Source: an uncultured Holdemanella sp.
Lineage (GTDB): Bacteria > Bacillota_I > Bacilli_A > Erysipelotrichales > Erysipelotrichaceae
Length of the DNA stretch: 21,624 nt
Assembly (NCBI GenBank): GCA_900754615.1
Contig: CAAEDN010000052.1
Span: 1-21,624 of the forward strand
Direction of reading: 5' to 3'
This document shows positions 1 through 7,285 of this stretch, piece after piece. Both the position numbers and the translations under genes were made by a program. The notes under the pieces are model-generated. The model was not told where the DNA came from. It saw nothing but the letters and a program-made list of their open reading frames with translations, and searched no databases. Position 1 is the stretch's first letter, and each line of letters opens with the position of its first letter.

Positions 1-25
1 ACGTTTTAGTTTGTATTTTATTTCC

Positions 26-45
26 TGTTCAGTTTTCAAAGATCA
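26..45 (-). promoter_or_regulatory. boxA-like rRNA antitermination sequence
   Basis: The minus strand reads TGATCTTTGAAAACT (45-31) followed by GAACA. This matches the CTTTGAAAACT element found in rRNA leaders and spacers of Bacillota, where NusB/S10 bind boxA. It sits about 20 bases downstream of the expected start site of the adjacent minus-strand promoter. A small GC-rich inverted repeat (CTGC..GCAG, around 47-60) precedes it. Confidence 0.6.
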
Positions 46-69
46 TCTGCACCTCAGCAGTGCTCATCT

Positions 70-98
70 ATATTACCAAATACTTCCCTCTTCGTCAA
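70..98 (-). promoter_or_regulatory. rRNA-operon-type promoter, reading left
   Basis: On the minus strand TTGACG (98-93) and TAATAT (75-70) are separated by exactly 17 bases. Upstream (99-140) is a run of A/T tracts resembling an UP element. Together with the boxA-like leader that follows, this looks like the promoter of an rrn operon whose 16S gene would lie beyond the left edge. The boxes and spacing are seen; the rrn assignment is inferred. Confidence 0.6.
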
Positions 99-175
99 AT
101 GTTTTTTTGACTTTTTTTGGAAAATTTGTAAATTTTATTTAACTAGCCCTTAATATAGTGTTTACACCCAAGTCA

Positions 176-181
176 TATAAT
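176..181 (+). promoter_or_regulatory. Possible -10 box of ppx-ppk
   Basis: A perfect TATAAT lies 25 bases before the ppx start and ahead of its AAAGGG ribosome site (191-196). No good -35 box lies 16-18 bases upstream, and TTTACA at 161-166 is too close (9 bases). The promoter may need an activator, or may lie elsewhere. Confidence 0.3.
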
Positions 182-206
182 ATTGACTTGAAAGGGATGA
201 AATACT

Positions 207-1109
207 ATGAATATAGGAATAATTGATATCGGATCCAACACAATTCGACTTAATGTATATGAATCAAACAAACATTCATTTCATTTGCTCTTCTCAAAAA
301 AAGAAAATGTTGGATTGATTTCATATATCAATAAAAACAATTTAACTTTAGAAGGCATAAACAAATTAAAACAATGCTTACTAAGACTTAAAAAAACATT
401 AGATACATTAGGAATACACATTATTGATGCATTCGCAACTGCATCCTTACGTAATCTCGACAATAAAGATGAAGTATTGGCTATTATCTCAAACACTGTC
501 AAAATCAATATTGTTCTTCTTTCCGGAACCACTGAAGGAAATCTTTCTTTTAAAGGAGCCATGCACCAAATCGAACGACCTGAAGGATTATACATTGACA
601 GTGGTGGTGCAAGTACTGAATTTGTTTTCTACAAAAACTATAACAACTTAGCTACCTATTCATTAAATATTGGTTCTTTAAATTTATTCAATAAATACGT
701 AAAGAAAGTAATACCTACAAAAGAGGAAACCATTCAAATTCAAAAGCGCGTTCAATGCGAACTTGAATCTGTACCCACTCCTAAAGAAATCTCAGAATTT
801 CAAAATCTTGCCGTTACAGGAGGCAATATGCGAGCTGTGCGATCTTTGTTAGTACACTTTGATTGGATAAATCGAGATGAATATATTTTTTCCGCCGACA
901 AAATAAATAAACTTCTGCAAACATTAAGTAATAATCGAACAGATACACTACACTTATTTTTAAAAATTAAACCTGAACGCGTACACACTATGTTTTGTGG
1001 CCTGTTAATACTTGAAGGAATCATTTCTAAATATTCCATCCAAACCATTCAAATTTGTACAAATGGTGTTCGCGAAGGCTATTTGATTCAAAAATATATA
1101 GGAGATTAA
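207..1109 (+). CDS. ppx: Exopolyphosphatase, Ppx/GppA family
   Basis: Probably releases phosphate from the ends of polyphosphate chains, or hydrolyses pppGpp; the family does both. The protein has 300 residues, so only the two-lobed ASKHA phosphatase domain is present, without the C-terminal HD-like extension of the long E. coli Ppx. Visible motifs are the phosphate-1 loop DIGSNT (residues 7-12), the conserved acidic position in SGTTEG (E110, corresponding by eye to the catalytic Glu of E. coli Ppx) and the phosphate-2 loop DSGGAST (131-137). A further glycine motif, VTGGN, lies near residue 208. The start is preceded by AAAGGG. The stop is one base before the start of ppk, so the two are almost certainly co-transcribed; synthesis and breakdown of polyphosphate in one operon is a common arrangement. 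Confidence 0.9.
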   Translation: MNIGIIDIGSNTIRLNVYESNKHSFHLLFSKKENVGLISYINKNNLTLEGINKLKQCLLRLKKTLDTLGIHIIDAFATASLRNLDNKDEVLAIISNTVKINIVLLSGTTEGNLSFKGAMHQIERPEGLYIDSGGASTEFVFYKNYNNLATYSLNIGSLNLFNKYVKKVIPTKEETIQIQKRVQCELESVPTPKEISEFQNLAVTGGNMRAVRSLLVHFDWINRDEYIFSADKINKLLQTLSNNRTDTLHLFLKIKPERVHTMFCGLLILEGIISKYSIQTIQICTNGVREGYLIQKYIGD

Positions 1110-1110
1110 A

Positions 1111-3228
1111 ATGAAAATTACCCAAAACAGAGAAATATCTTGGTTACAATTTAACAAGCGCGTACTTGAAGAAGCTGCCGATCCTCGCGTTCCTTTATTA
1201 GAAAGAGCTAAGTTCTTATCCATCTTCACAAGTAATCTTGACGAATTTTACATGATCCGATGCGGATCCTTATACGACCTTTCTTTGATTGACAACACTA
1301 AAATCGACAAGAAAAGTGGAATGATTCCTAGTGAACAACTTGATGCGATTTTTGCGGAATCAAACAATTTATATAAAATTAGAGATAACGTTTACAAAGA
1401 TATCAACCATACATTGAATGCTTTACACCTATCTTGTGTTTCTTATAAAACACTATCTAAAGGTCAAGAAAAATTTGTTAAGGACTATTTTGACACAGAT
1501 ATCGCTCCATTACTATCTCCACAAATCATAGATTCACATCATCCATTCCCACATTTGGTCAATAAAGCACAATACTTATTCTTAGAAATCAATGAAGATG
1601 GAAATAAGCACTTTGCGCTCATTCCTGTACCCGATTTTGCCAACCGCATTGTCTATATTCCAAATTACGGACATTGTTACATGCTGATAGAACAAATCAT
1701 GTTCCATTGCATTGAACGACTATTTAAAAATTGTAAAGTATTAAATAAAACAATTGTACGTATCACAAGAAACGCCGATATCAACTTAAACGAAGACCAA
1801 ATTGATGATGATGACGACGATTATCGTGAATACATGAAACATATTTTAAAGAAACGAAATCGTTTAGCCCCAATACGACTGGAAATCTATAAAGAGATTC
1901 ATTCTGATTCATTAGAATATCTTTGTAGTCATCTAAGCTTAAGAAAAGAACAAGTATTTAAATCAAAATGCCCTTTGGAATTATCACATATTTTTAAGAT
2001 GATTGATTTAGCACCAACCATCGATAAAACGCCTTTATTATATAAAACTTTTACACCACAAAGTAATCCATTATTAACGCCAGAACTTCCATGTATTCCA
2101 CAAATCATGGATCATGATGTATTACTTTTCTACCCATATCAATCTATGGACGGATTCTTAAAACTATTAAAAGAAGCTAGCGAAGATAAACATGTTGTAT
2201 CTATTAAAATCACAATATATAGATTAGCTAAACATTCTAAAATTGTTCGCTACTTATGTAGAGCAGCTGAAAATGGCAAAAACGTTACTGTATTGATGGA
2301 ACTAAAAGCTCGTTTTGATGAACAAAATAACATTTCTGCCGCTGAAGAGCTTGAAGAAAGTGGATGCCACATTCTTTATGGTTTTGAAAACTACAAAGTA
2401 CACTCCAAAATATGTTTGATTACATATAAAGATAAAAACGAATTCAAATATATTACACAAATCGGTACAGGTAACTATAATGAAAAGACAAGTAAAATGT
2501 ATACTGACCTTTCTTATATCACAAGCCGTAAAGAAATCGGAAAAGATGCAGTCACATTCTTTCAAAACATGTCCATGTCAAATTTAGAAGGACAATATCA
2601 ACATTTATGGGTAGCCCCCAGCAATCTAAAATCTTCCATTCTAAAAGAAATAGATAATCAAATCAATTTAGCCAAACAACACCAACCCGCAAGAATTCGA
2701 ATTAAGATGAATTCTTTTACAGATTTAGACATCATTCACAAAATCAGTGAAGCAAGTATGGCCGGTGTAAAAATTGAAATGATTATCCGCGGTATTTGTT
2801 GTCTATTGCCAGGCCTTGAAAATGCAACCGAAAACATTACTATTCGCTCAATCGTTGGACGCTATTTAGAACATTCAAGAATCTATTGTTTCGGCGATGA
2901 AAAAGACATAAAAATATACATTGCCAGTGCTGACTGTATGACTCGAAATACAGAAAAGCGTGTCGAAATCGGATGTCCAATTCAAGATGAAAAATTAAAG
3001 AATCAAATTCTTGAATACTTCACCCTATTAATGAGCGATAACATAAAAGCTAGAGAACTTTGTAGCGACGGTCACTACAAGCAGATTATAAGTCAAGAAG
3101 CACCATTAAACTCTCAAGAAGAGTGTATGCATCTAGCTATTCAAATAACACAAGAAATCAAAAAGTCAGAAAAAGGATTGTTCCAACACATCATTAAATC
3201 ATTAAGAAAAGGAGCCTACGCTCCTTAA
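1111..3228 (+). CDS. ppk1: Polyphosphate kinase 1
   Basis: Transfers the gamma-phosphate of ATP reversibly to polyphosphate, usually at the inner face of the membrane. At 705 residues it has the normal length of PPK1. The N-terminal domain shows ISWLQFNKRVLEEA (9-22) and SNLDEFYMIR (41-50). The two catalytic-domain histidines are in YKVHSK (H431, the phosphorylated residue by homology to E. coli H435) and RYLEHSR (H588, homologous to H592). A run of six aspartates (232-237) interrupts the middle of the protein and is probably a surface loop. AGGAG (1100-1104) overlaps the end of ppx and drives this start. The last codons form a hairpin that also serves the convergent gene, and the two stop codons overlap by four bases. 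Confidence 0.95.
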   Translation: MKITQNREISWLQFNKRVLEEAADPRVPLLERAKFLSIFTSNLDEFYMIRCGSLYDLSLIDNTKIDKKSGMIPSEQLDAIFAESNNLYKIRDNVYKDINHTLNALHLSCVSYKTLSKGQEKFVKDYFDTDIAPLLSPQIIDSHHPFPHLVNKAQYLFLEINEDGNKHFALIPVPDFANRIVYIPNYGHCYMLIEQIMFHCIERLFKNCKVLNKTIVRITRNADINLNEDQIDDDDDDYREYMKHILKKRNRLAPIRLEIYKEIHSDSLEYLCSHLSLRKEQVFKSKCPLELSHIFKMIDLAPTIDKTPLLYKTFTPQSNPLLTPELPCIPQIMDHDVLLFYPYQSMDGFLKLLKEASEDKHVVSIKITIYRLAKHSKIVRYLCRAAENGKNVTVLMELKARFDEQNNISAAEELEESGCHILYGFENYKVHSKICLITYKDKNEFKYITQIGTGNYNEKTSKMYTDLSYITSRKEIGKDAVTFFQNMSMSNLEGQYQHLWVAPSNLKSSILKEIDNQINLAKQHQPARIRIKMNSFTDLDIIHKISEASMAGVKIEMIIRGICCLLPGLENATENITIRSIVGRYLEHSRIYCFGDEKDIKIYIASADCMTRNTEKRVEIGCPIQDEKLKNQILEYFTLLMSDNIKARELCSDGHYKQIISQEAPLNSQEECMHLAIQITQEIKKSEKGLFQHIIKSLRKGAYAP
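3205..3226 (-). terminator. Terminator of the glycyl radical operon, inside ppk
   Basis: AAGGAGC (3209-3215) pairs with GCTCCTT (3220-3226) around a CTAC loop. Read on the minus strand the hairpin is followed by TTTTC, giving a compact intrinsic terminator right after the activase stop. The same bases encode the last residues of ppk1. On the plus strand no T run follows, so it would be weak in that direction. Confidence 0.6.
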
Positions 3229-4166
3229 TCAATAACTAGATTCTTTATACCATTTTGTTTTGCACAATCATAGAACTCCTGCATCTTTTCACTAGAATAC
3301 ATTTTTGGATTCTCTTTAAAACAATACTCCATATCTAAATACGCATATTTAGATTGAGCTAGAGGATTATAATTCAAGATTTCATAATGAACATCTTCAT
3401 AACAAGAAACTAAAAACTTTGAAATAGAGGAAATATTCTCAAAAGAAGCAGTCATAGTCGGAATTAAAGGTGTACGAACAATTACGTGCGCTTTTTTATT
3501 GCTCTGAAGTAAATACGCAATATTCTTTAATATTTTTTCATTGGATACACCCGTATACTGTTTATGCAAGTTTTCATCATACAGCTTACAATCACAATAA
3601 ATCTGATCCAAGTAAGGTAAAGCCTTTTGTACATTCTCTAAATCCGTATATAGACTTGTTTCAATAGCCGTATGAATTCCTTTTTCCTTACAAGCCTTTA
3701 ATAAATCAATCAAAAAATCACTTTGTAAAAAGGGTTCTCCCCCAGAAAAAGTAACTCCACCTTCTCTTTTAAAGAATATTTCATCCTTTAAAATTTCATG
3801 AACACATTCTTCTACCGTATACTCTTTGGCATCCATACTCAAAGCTAAAGTAGGACACACATCACAAATCGCATCCCAATCTTCTTTTATATTTCTTGAA
3901 ATACAAATTTTATGATCTACACACCTAACTCCACCTTGTTTTGATGCATGCACACAACTAAGACAATGCATGCATTTGGATTCCATATATAAAACTTGGG
4001 GTAAATAAGACAATCCTTCTGGATTTTGACACCATTTACAATGAAGCGGACACCCCTTAAAGAACACCGTTGTACGAATTCCTTTTCCGTCGTGTGTCGC
4101 AAAACGTTTTATATCAAATATATATCCTTTAGATGTTGTCATAACTTGTCCTTGCGATAATTTCAT
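3225..4166 (-). CDS. Glycyl radical enzyme activase (radical SAM)
   Basis: Abstracts a hydrogen from the glycine of the partner enzyme encoded directly upstream, using S-adenosylmethionine and a [4Fe-4S] cluster. The cluster ligands are C39, C43 and C46 in CPLHCKWC. A ferredoxin-like insert follows with cysteines at 65, 68, 71, 82, 88, 101 and 104, as in activases of the dehydratase type and unlike the short PflA of pyruvate formate-lyase. GGVTFSGGEP (136-145) is the usual SAM-contact motif. The gene overlaps the end of the radical enzyme gene. Two starts are possible: ATG 4166 with AGGAG nine bases upstream, or ATG 4142 with AAGGA six bases upstream, which would remove eight residues and fits the usual family N-terminus better. 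The class is certain; the partner is inferred from adjacency. Confidence 0.9.
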   Translation of the reverse strand: MKLSQGQVMTTSKGYIFDIKRFATHDGKGIRTTVFFKGCPLHCKWCQNPEGLSYLPQVLYMESKCMHCLSCVHASKQGGVRCVDHKICISRNIKEDWDAICDVCPTLALSMDAKEYTVEECVHEILKDEIFFKREGGVTFSGGEPFLQSDFLIDLLKACKEKGIHTAIETSLYTDLENVQKALPYLDQIYCDCKLYDENLHKQYTGVSNEKILKNIAYLLQSNKKAHVIVRTPLIPTMTASFENISSISKFLVSCYEDVHYEILNYNPLAQSKYAYLDMEYCFKENPKMYSSEKMQEFYDCAKQNGIKNLVID

Positions 4167-6435
4167 CCTGTAATTCTCCTGCTAGTTCTGTAAAATATGC
4201 AGTATAACCAGCAACACGAACCGTCAAAGAACGATATTGATCTGGATGTATTTTGGCATTTAATAAATCTTCCTTACGAACCACATTAAATTGAATATGC
4301 GGAATCTCCAAGTCAACAAATGTACGCATAAAATTCGCAAACTTATCAATACCGGATTCTGTCTTAAAGAATTCTGGTAAAAACTTCATATTTAGTAAGC
4401 CACCATTTGTTGTACAAGAATTATCTAAATGCGACACCGATTTTAATACAGCTGTAGGTCCCTTTAAATCACGACCATACACAGCCGATAATCCACCATC
4501 AGCCAAAGGCGTTTTGGCAAGTCTTCCATCACAACTAGCCCCTACATTTTCTCCCATAGGAACATGGGCACTCACGGTATACATTCCTGTATGATATTCT
4601 CCATTACGATAGTTTGTATATTTCCTTAATTTATTTCTAAACTTCAATGCCCATTTGGCACCCAGCTCATCCACCCAATCCACATCATTTCCATACTTAG
4701 GTGCTCGATTTAATAACATTTGTCGCATCACTTCATCGTTCGAAAAATTATTTTTTAATGCATTTTCTAAATCAGCTGCACCAATTCTTCTTTCATCATA
4801 TACAAGCTTCTTTAAGGCTGCCAAACTATCTGCTAAATTAGCCACCTGAATCATTTGAATGCCTGATAAATTATAATGAGCTCCTCCACGTGTTACATCC
4901 ATTCCTTTATCCATGCAGTCATCAATGACGCTTGATAAGAAAGCCGTTGGTAAAATATCAATATGTGCTTTTTCCACTTCTTCTAAACACGGAATCATTT
5001 TATCAATAAAATAATCCATCATTTTTTCAAAAGCCGCTTCCAATTCACAAAATGAACCATACGTACTTAACGAACCATAATCAGGTCCCATCTGTTTTCC
5101 CGTTAATAAACAACGACCGTGATTCAAGGTTAGCTCAAGTACCTTGTTCATATTAAACATACCTGAATCCGACCAGCCTAAATTATTTCCTTGCGTAGTT
5201 AATTCAACACACCCAACAATCGCATAATCCATCGCATCTTGATGTGATATGCCTAAATCTTCCATCGCCTTGATAATTGCCTTATCGTTGAAAAATTGTG
5301 GCATTCCACTTCCTTTTGAAACAACACGAATCGCATGCTTTAATAACACATCATTTGTATTCTCATGAAGTCGAACCGATAAGTTCGGTTGAGGAAGACC
5401 AATATCTTCTTGAGCCTTTAAAAACAAATGACTCAATTCATTACTAAAATCATTTCCGTTTTGATCTTGTCCACCCACACAAATATTGAATCCAATTGGA
5501 AAACCTGCAAAGTATTTGGCACTATGTGCATTTCTTAAATACACGATTTCATTGAATTTCAACCATAAACACTCAATCAACTCTAATGCTTCACTTTCCT
5601 TCAACATACCCGAATCTATATCTTGTTTATAATAAGAATATAAAGTTTCATCTAAACGACCCGGAGAAAAACTAGAGGCATTACTTTCCATGTGTAAAAC
5701 GACAAATAAAAACCATAAGGATTGTAATGCTTCATGGAACGTTGTAGCTGGTTTATACGCAAGTTTTTCGCAGATTTCAGCTACATCCTTTTTATTCATT
5801 TCTAAAGCTAGATTATGATAGCGAAGCATAAACTTCTGCACACCTTGCATCACTAAAATAACACATTCATAAAATTCTTTTTGTGATTCAGAACATGTCT
5901 CTAAATGATTTCTAGCTAAATCAATATAACCTTGCGGACCAAGTTCTAACCATTCTTTTACATTTGGACAAATATGTCCTTGTGCATGATCCGTTTGATT
6001 GACTTTTACTACTTTAGAAATCGCACTAATTTCATCACCAAAACGATTTTTAATAACATCTTCCAAACTTTTATCTTTCCAATATGGAACAATCACTTTA
6101 CGAAAAGTATCAATATCTTCAGAACGCACATTAAACTGATCTTGAGGACGTGTTGGAATTGTTTCAAATTCACGGTCCACCCAGGAAATTCCACTTTCAG
6201 GAAAAACAACACCATAACGAACGCCCCTTGTTCGATTTCCTACAATCAACTCTTCAGGTTCCATACCAATTTCAATTTCATTTAATGCATTATACAAAGA
6301 AAGTGCACGCTTATAAGGAACAGATTTACCTTCATTTTCTTGATATGTTCGTGTAATAATCAAAGCCTGTTCAATACTCACATATCGTGGTTGAGACAAC
6401 ATCTTATCTTTAAGAATAGAAATACGATTTAACAT
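4129..6435 (-). CDS. Glycyl radical enzyme, dehydratase/lyase-like, substrate unknown
   Basis: A 768-residue member of the pyruvate formate-lyase superfamily. The radical glycine is G743 in RVAGY, followed by the usual LQDEIIART tail. The active-site loop reads VGCVELTTQGN: C409 is the thiyl cysteine and E411 the likely acid/base residue. D423 lies 14 residues after the cysteine, the same spacing as C433-D447 in glycerol dehydratase as I recall it. H154 lies in QGH. Pyruvate formate-lyase has two adjacent cysteines, absent here, so a formate acetyltransferase label would be misleading. By eye, the His-Ser pair of glycerol and propanediol dehydratases is Ala-Ser-Ser here (253-255). GGAGG lies seven bases before the ATG. 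Regulator, enzyme and activase form one minus-strand cluster next to a divergent symporter, which suggests a catabolic route for an imported small molecule. Confidence 0.85.
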   Translation of the reverse strand: MLNRISILKDKMLSQPRYVSIEQALIITRTYQENEGKSVPYKRALSLYNALNEIEIGMEPEELIVGNRTRGVRYGVVFPESGISWVDREFETIPTRPQDQFNVRSEDIDTFRKVIVPYWKDKSLEDVIKNRFGDEISAISKVVKVNQTDHAQGHICPNVKEWLELGPQGYIDLARNHLETCSESQKEFYECVILVMQGVQKFMLRYHNLALEMNKKDVAEICEKLAYKPATTFHEALQSLWFLFVVLHMESNASSFSPGRLDETLYSYYKQDIDSGMLKESEALELIECLWLKFNEIVYLRNAHSAKYFAGFPIGFNICVGGQDQNGNDFSNELSHLFLKAQEDIGLPQPNLSVRLHENTNDVLLKHAIRVVSKGSGMPQFFNDKAIIKAMEDLGISHQDAMDYAIVGCVELTTQGNNLGWSDSGMFNMNKVLELTLNHGRCLLTGKQMGPDYGSLSTYGSFCELEAAFEKMMDYFIDKMIPCLEEVEKAHIDILPTAFLSSVIDDCMDKGMDVTRGGAHYNLSGIQMIQVANLADSLAALKKLVYDERRIGAADLENALKNNFSNDEVMRQMLLNRAPKYGNDVDWVDELGAKWALKFRNKLRKYTNYRNGEYHTGMYTVSAHVPMGENVGASCDGRLAKTPLADGGLSAVYGRDLKGPTAVLKSVSHLDNSCTTNGGLLNMKFLPEFFKTESGIDKFANFMRTFVDLEIPHIQFNVVRKEDLLNAKIHPDQYRSLTVRVAGYTAYFTELAGELQDEIIARTSYDNI

Positions 6436-6459
6436 AGTAAGTCCTCCATCTACAATTAG

Positions 6460-6488
6460 ATTATAAAAAGAACTAGGATTTAAATCAA
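6460..6488 (-). promoter_or_regulatory. Promoter of the glycyl radical enzyme
   Basis: On the minus strand TTGATT (6488-6483) and TATAAT (6465-6460) are 17 bases apart, close to the sigma-A consensus. Transcription would start near 6453, leaving a leader of about 18 bases that holds the GGAGG site. It lets the enzyme and activase be expressed independently of the upstream regulator gene. Confidence 0.7.
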
Positions 6489-6497
6489 TAGTTCTTT
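6467..6497. promoter_or_regulatory. Inverted repeat over the promoter, candidate DeoR operator
   Basis: AAAGAACTA (6467-6475) and TAGTTCTTT (6489-6497) form a perfect 9-bp inverted repeat with a 13-base spacer. One arm lies just upstream of the -35 box and the other in the -35/-10 spacer, so a bound repressor would block RNA polymerase. The upstream arm overlaps the stop codon of the DeoR-type gene. As RNA it could also form a weak AT-rich terminator followed by T residues. Operator use is inferred. Confidence 0.55.
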
Positions 6498-7221
6498 ATT
6501 GCTTTTTATTATTTTTTATTGTTTGTAGAATTCCATAAAACTCATCCACTTTGGCATATTCATAATTTCCTATTTGGTAAAACTTATCCGAATCCGCCAA
6601 CATATATGCCTTTTTCGATCGTTTTAAAACAATACGCTTTGTTTGACCATCATTTGGCATATAGGTCATAACACTTCCTGTCTCTAAATTAATGCCAACA
6701 ACGCCTAAAAAAGCCAAGTCAAAATGGAAGCGTTGAAGAAACTCATCACTCATATTTCCGACAAATCCATTTCTTCCATAATCAAATTCTCCTCCTATAA
6801 AAATAGAATGAATTTGACTTGAAGAAAAAATTTGAATCACATCTAACATATTTGTTACTACTGTAATACTAGAAATTGGGCTTAACACCAATAATTTTGC
6901 CAATTCAATATTTGTAGTTGAAACATCTAAAAAAACAGTCATATTAGGTTCAATCAAATCATAGGCCATTTGCGCAATTTTTTGTTTCTCCTTACTATTC
7001 ACATTCTTTCTAGAATTCGCATCCTCTAAATGAACATTTAAACGATTCAGAATCGCTCCGCCATATATCTTTTTACACTTTCCCTTGGATTCTAAAAAAG
7101 CTAAGTCTTTACGAATCAAATCGGGTGTTACACCAAAGCGTTTACTTAAATCTTTGACTAACACTTTTCCATTCTCTTGTAAATCTTCTAAAATAAAATT
7201 TTGTCTTTCTTCTACAAACAT
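6496..7221 (-). CDS. DeoR-family transcriptional regulator
   Basis: A 241-residue regulator with an N-terminal winged helix (about residues 1-55: ERQNFILEDL, then the recognition helix around VTPDLIRKDLAFLE, ending in the typical YGGA turn) and a C-terminal DeoRC effector domain showing FLDVSTTN, VVTNMLDV and IGGEFD..GFVGN. Members usually repress catabolic operons and respond to phosphorylated intermediates. I chose ATG 7221 because AGGAG lies six bases upstream; a start at 7242 would have no ribosome site. It lies upstream of the glycyl radical enzyme gene on the same strand, 60 bases away, and is divergent from the symporter, so it probably controls both through the two palindromes noted nearby. 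The effector is unknown. Confidence 0.85.
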   Translation of the reverse strand: MFVEERQNFILEDLQENGKVLVKDLSKRFGVTPDLIRKDLAFLESKGKCKKIYGGAILNRLNVHLEDANSRKNVNSKEKQKIAQMAYDLIEPNMTVFLDVSTTNIELAKLLVLSPISSITVVTNMLDVIQIFSSSQIHSIFIGGEFDYGRNGFVGNMSDEFLQRFHFDLAFLGVVGINLETGSVMTYMPNDGQTKRIVLKRSKKAYMLADSDKFYQIGNYEYAKVDEFYGILQTIKNNKKQ

Positions 7222-7242
7222 ACCTATCTCCTGTCTAATCAT

Positions 7243-7262
7243 TATATCATTTTTATGATATA
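7243..7262. promoter_or_regulatory. 20-bp palindrome between regulator and transporter
   Basis: TATATCAT, a TTTT spacer and ATGATATA form a perfect 8-bp inverted repeat midway in the 64-base divergent gap. On the minus strand it overlaps TATAAT (7246-7241), the likely -10 box of the regulator gene; on the plus strand it overlaps TATACT (7259-7264), a possible -10 box for the transporter. It could be an autoregulatory operator. It differs in sequence from the repeat before the radical enzyme. Confidence 0.4.
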
Positions 7263-7285
7263 CTTAGAAACATCGAGGTATTACT

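Noticed and set aside
161..166. TTTACA as the -35 box of the ppx promoter.
   Set aside because: It is only nine bases from TATAAT.
281..595. A 104-residue ORF opposite ppx.
   Set aside because: No ribosome site or family likeness, and it lies under a gene with complete phosphatase motifs.
4129..6435. Annotation of the radical enzyme as pyruvate formate-lyase.
   Set aside because: The active site has a single cysteine in GCVE, not the adjacent Cys-Cys pair, and the activase has the ferredoxin-like insert absent from PflA.
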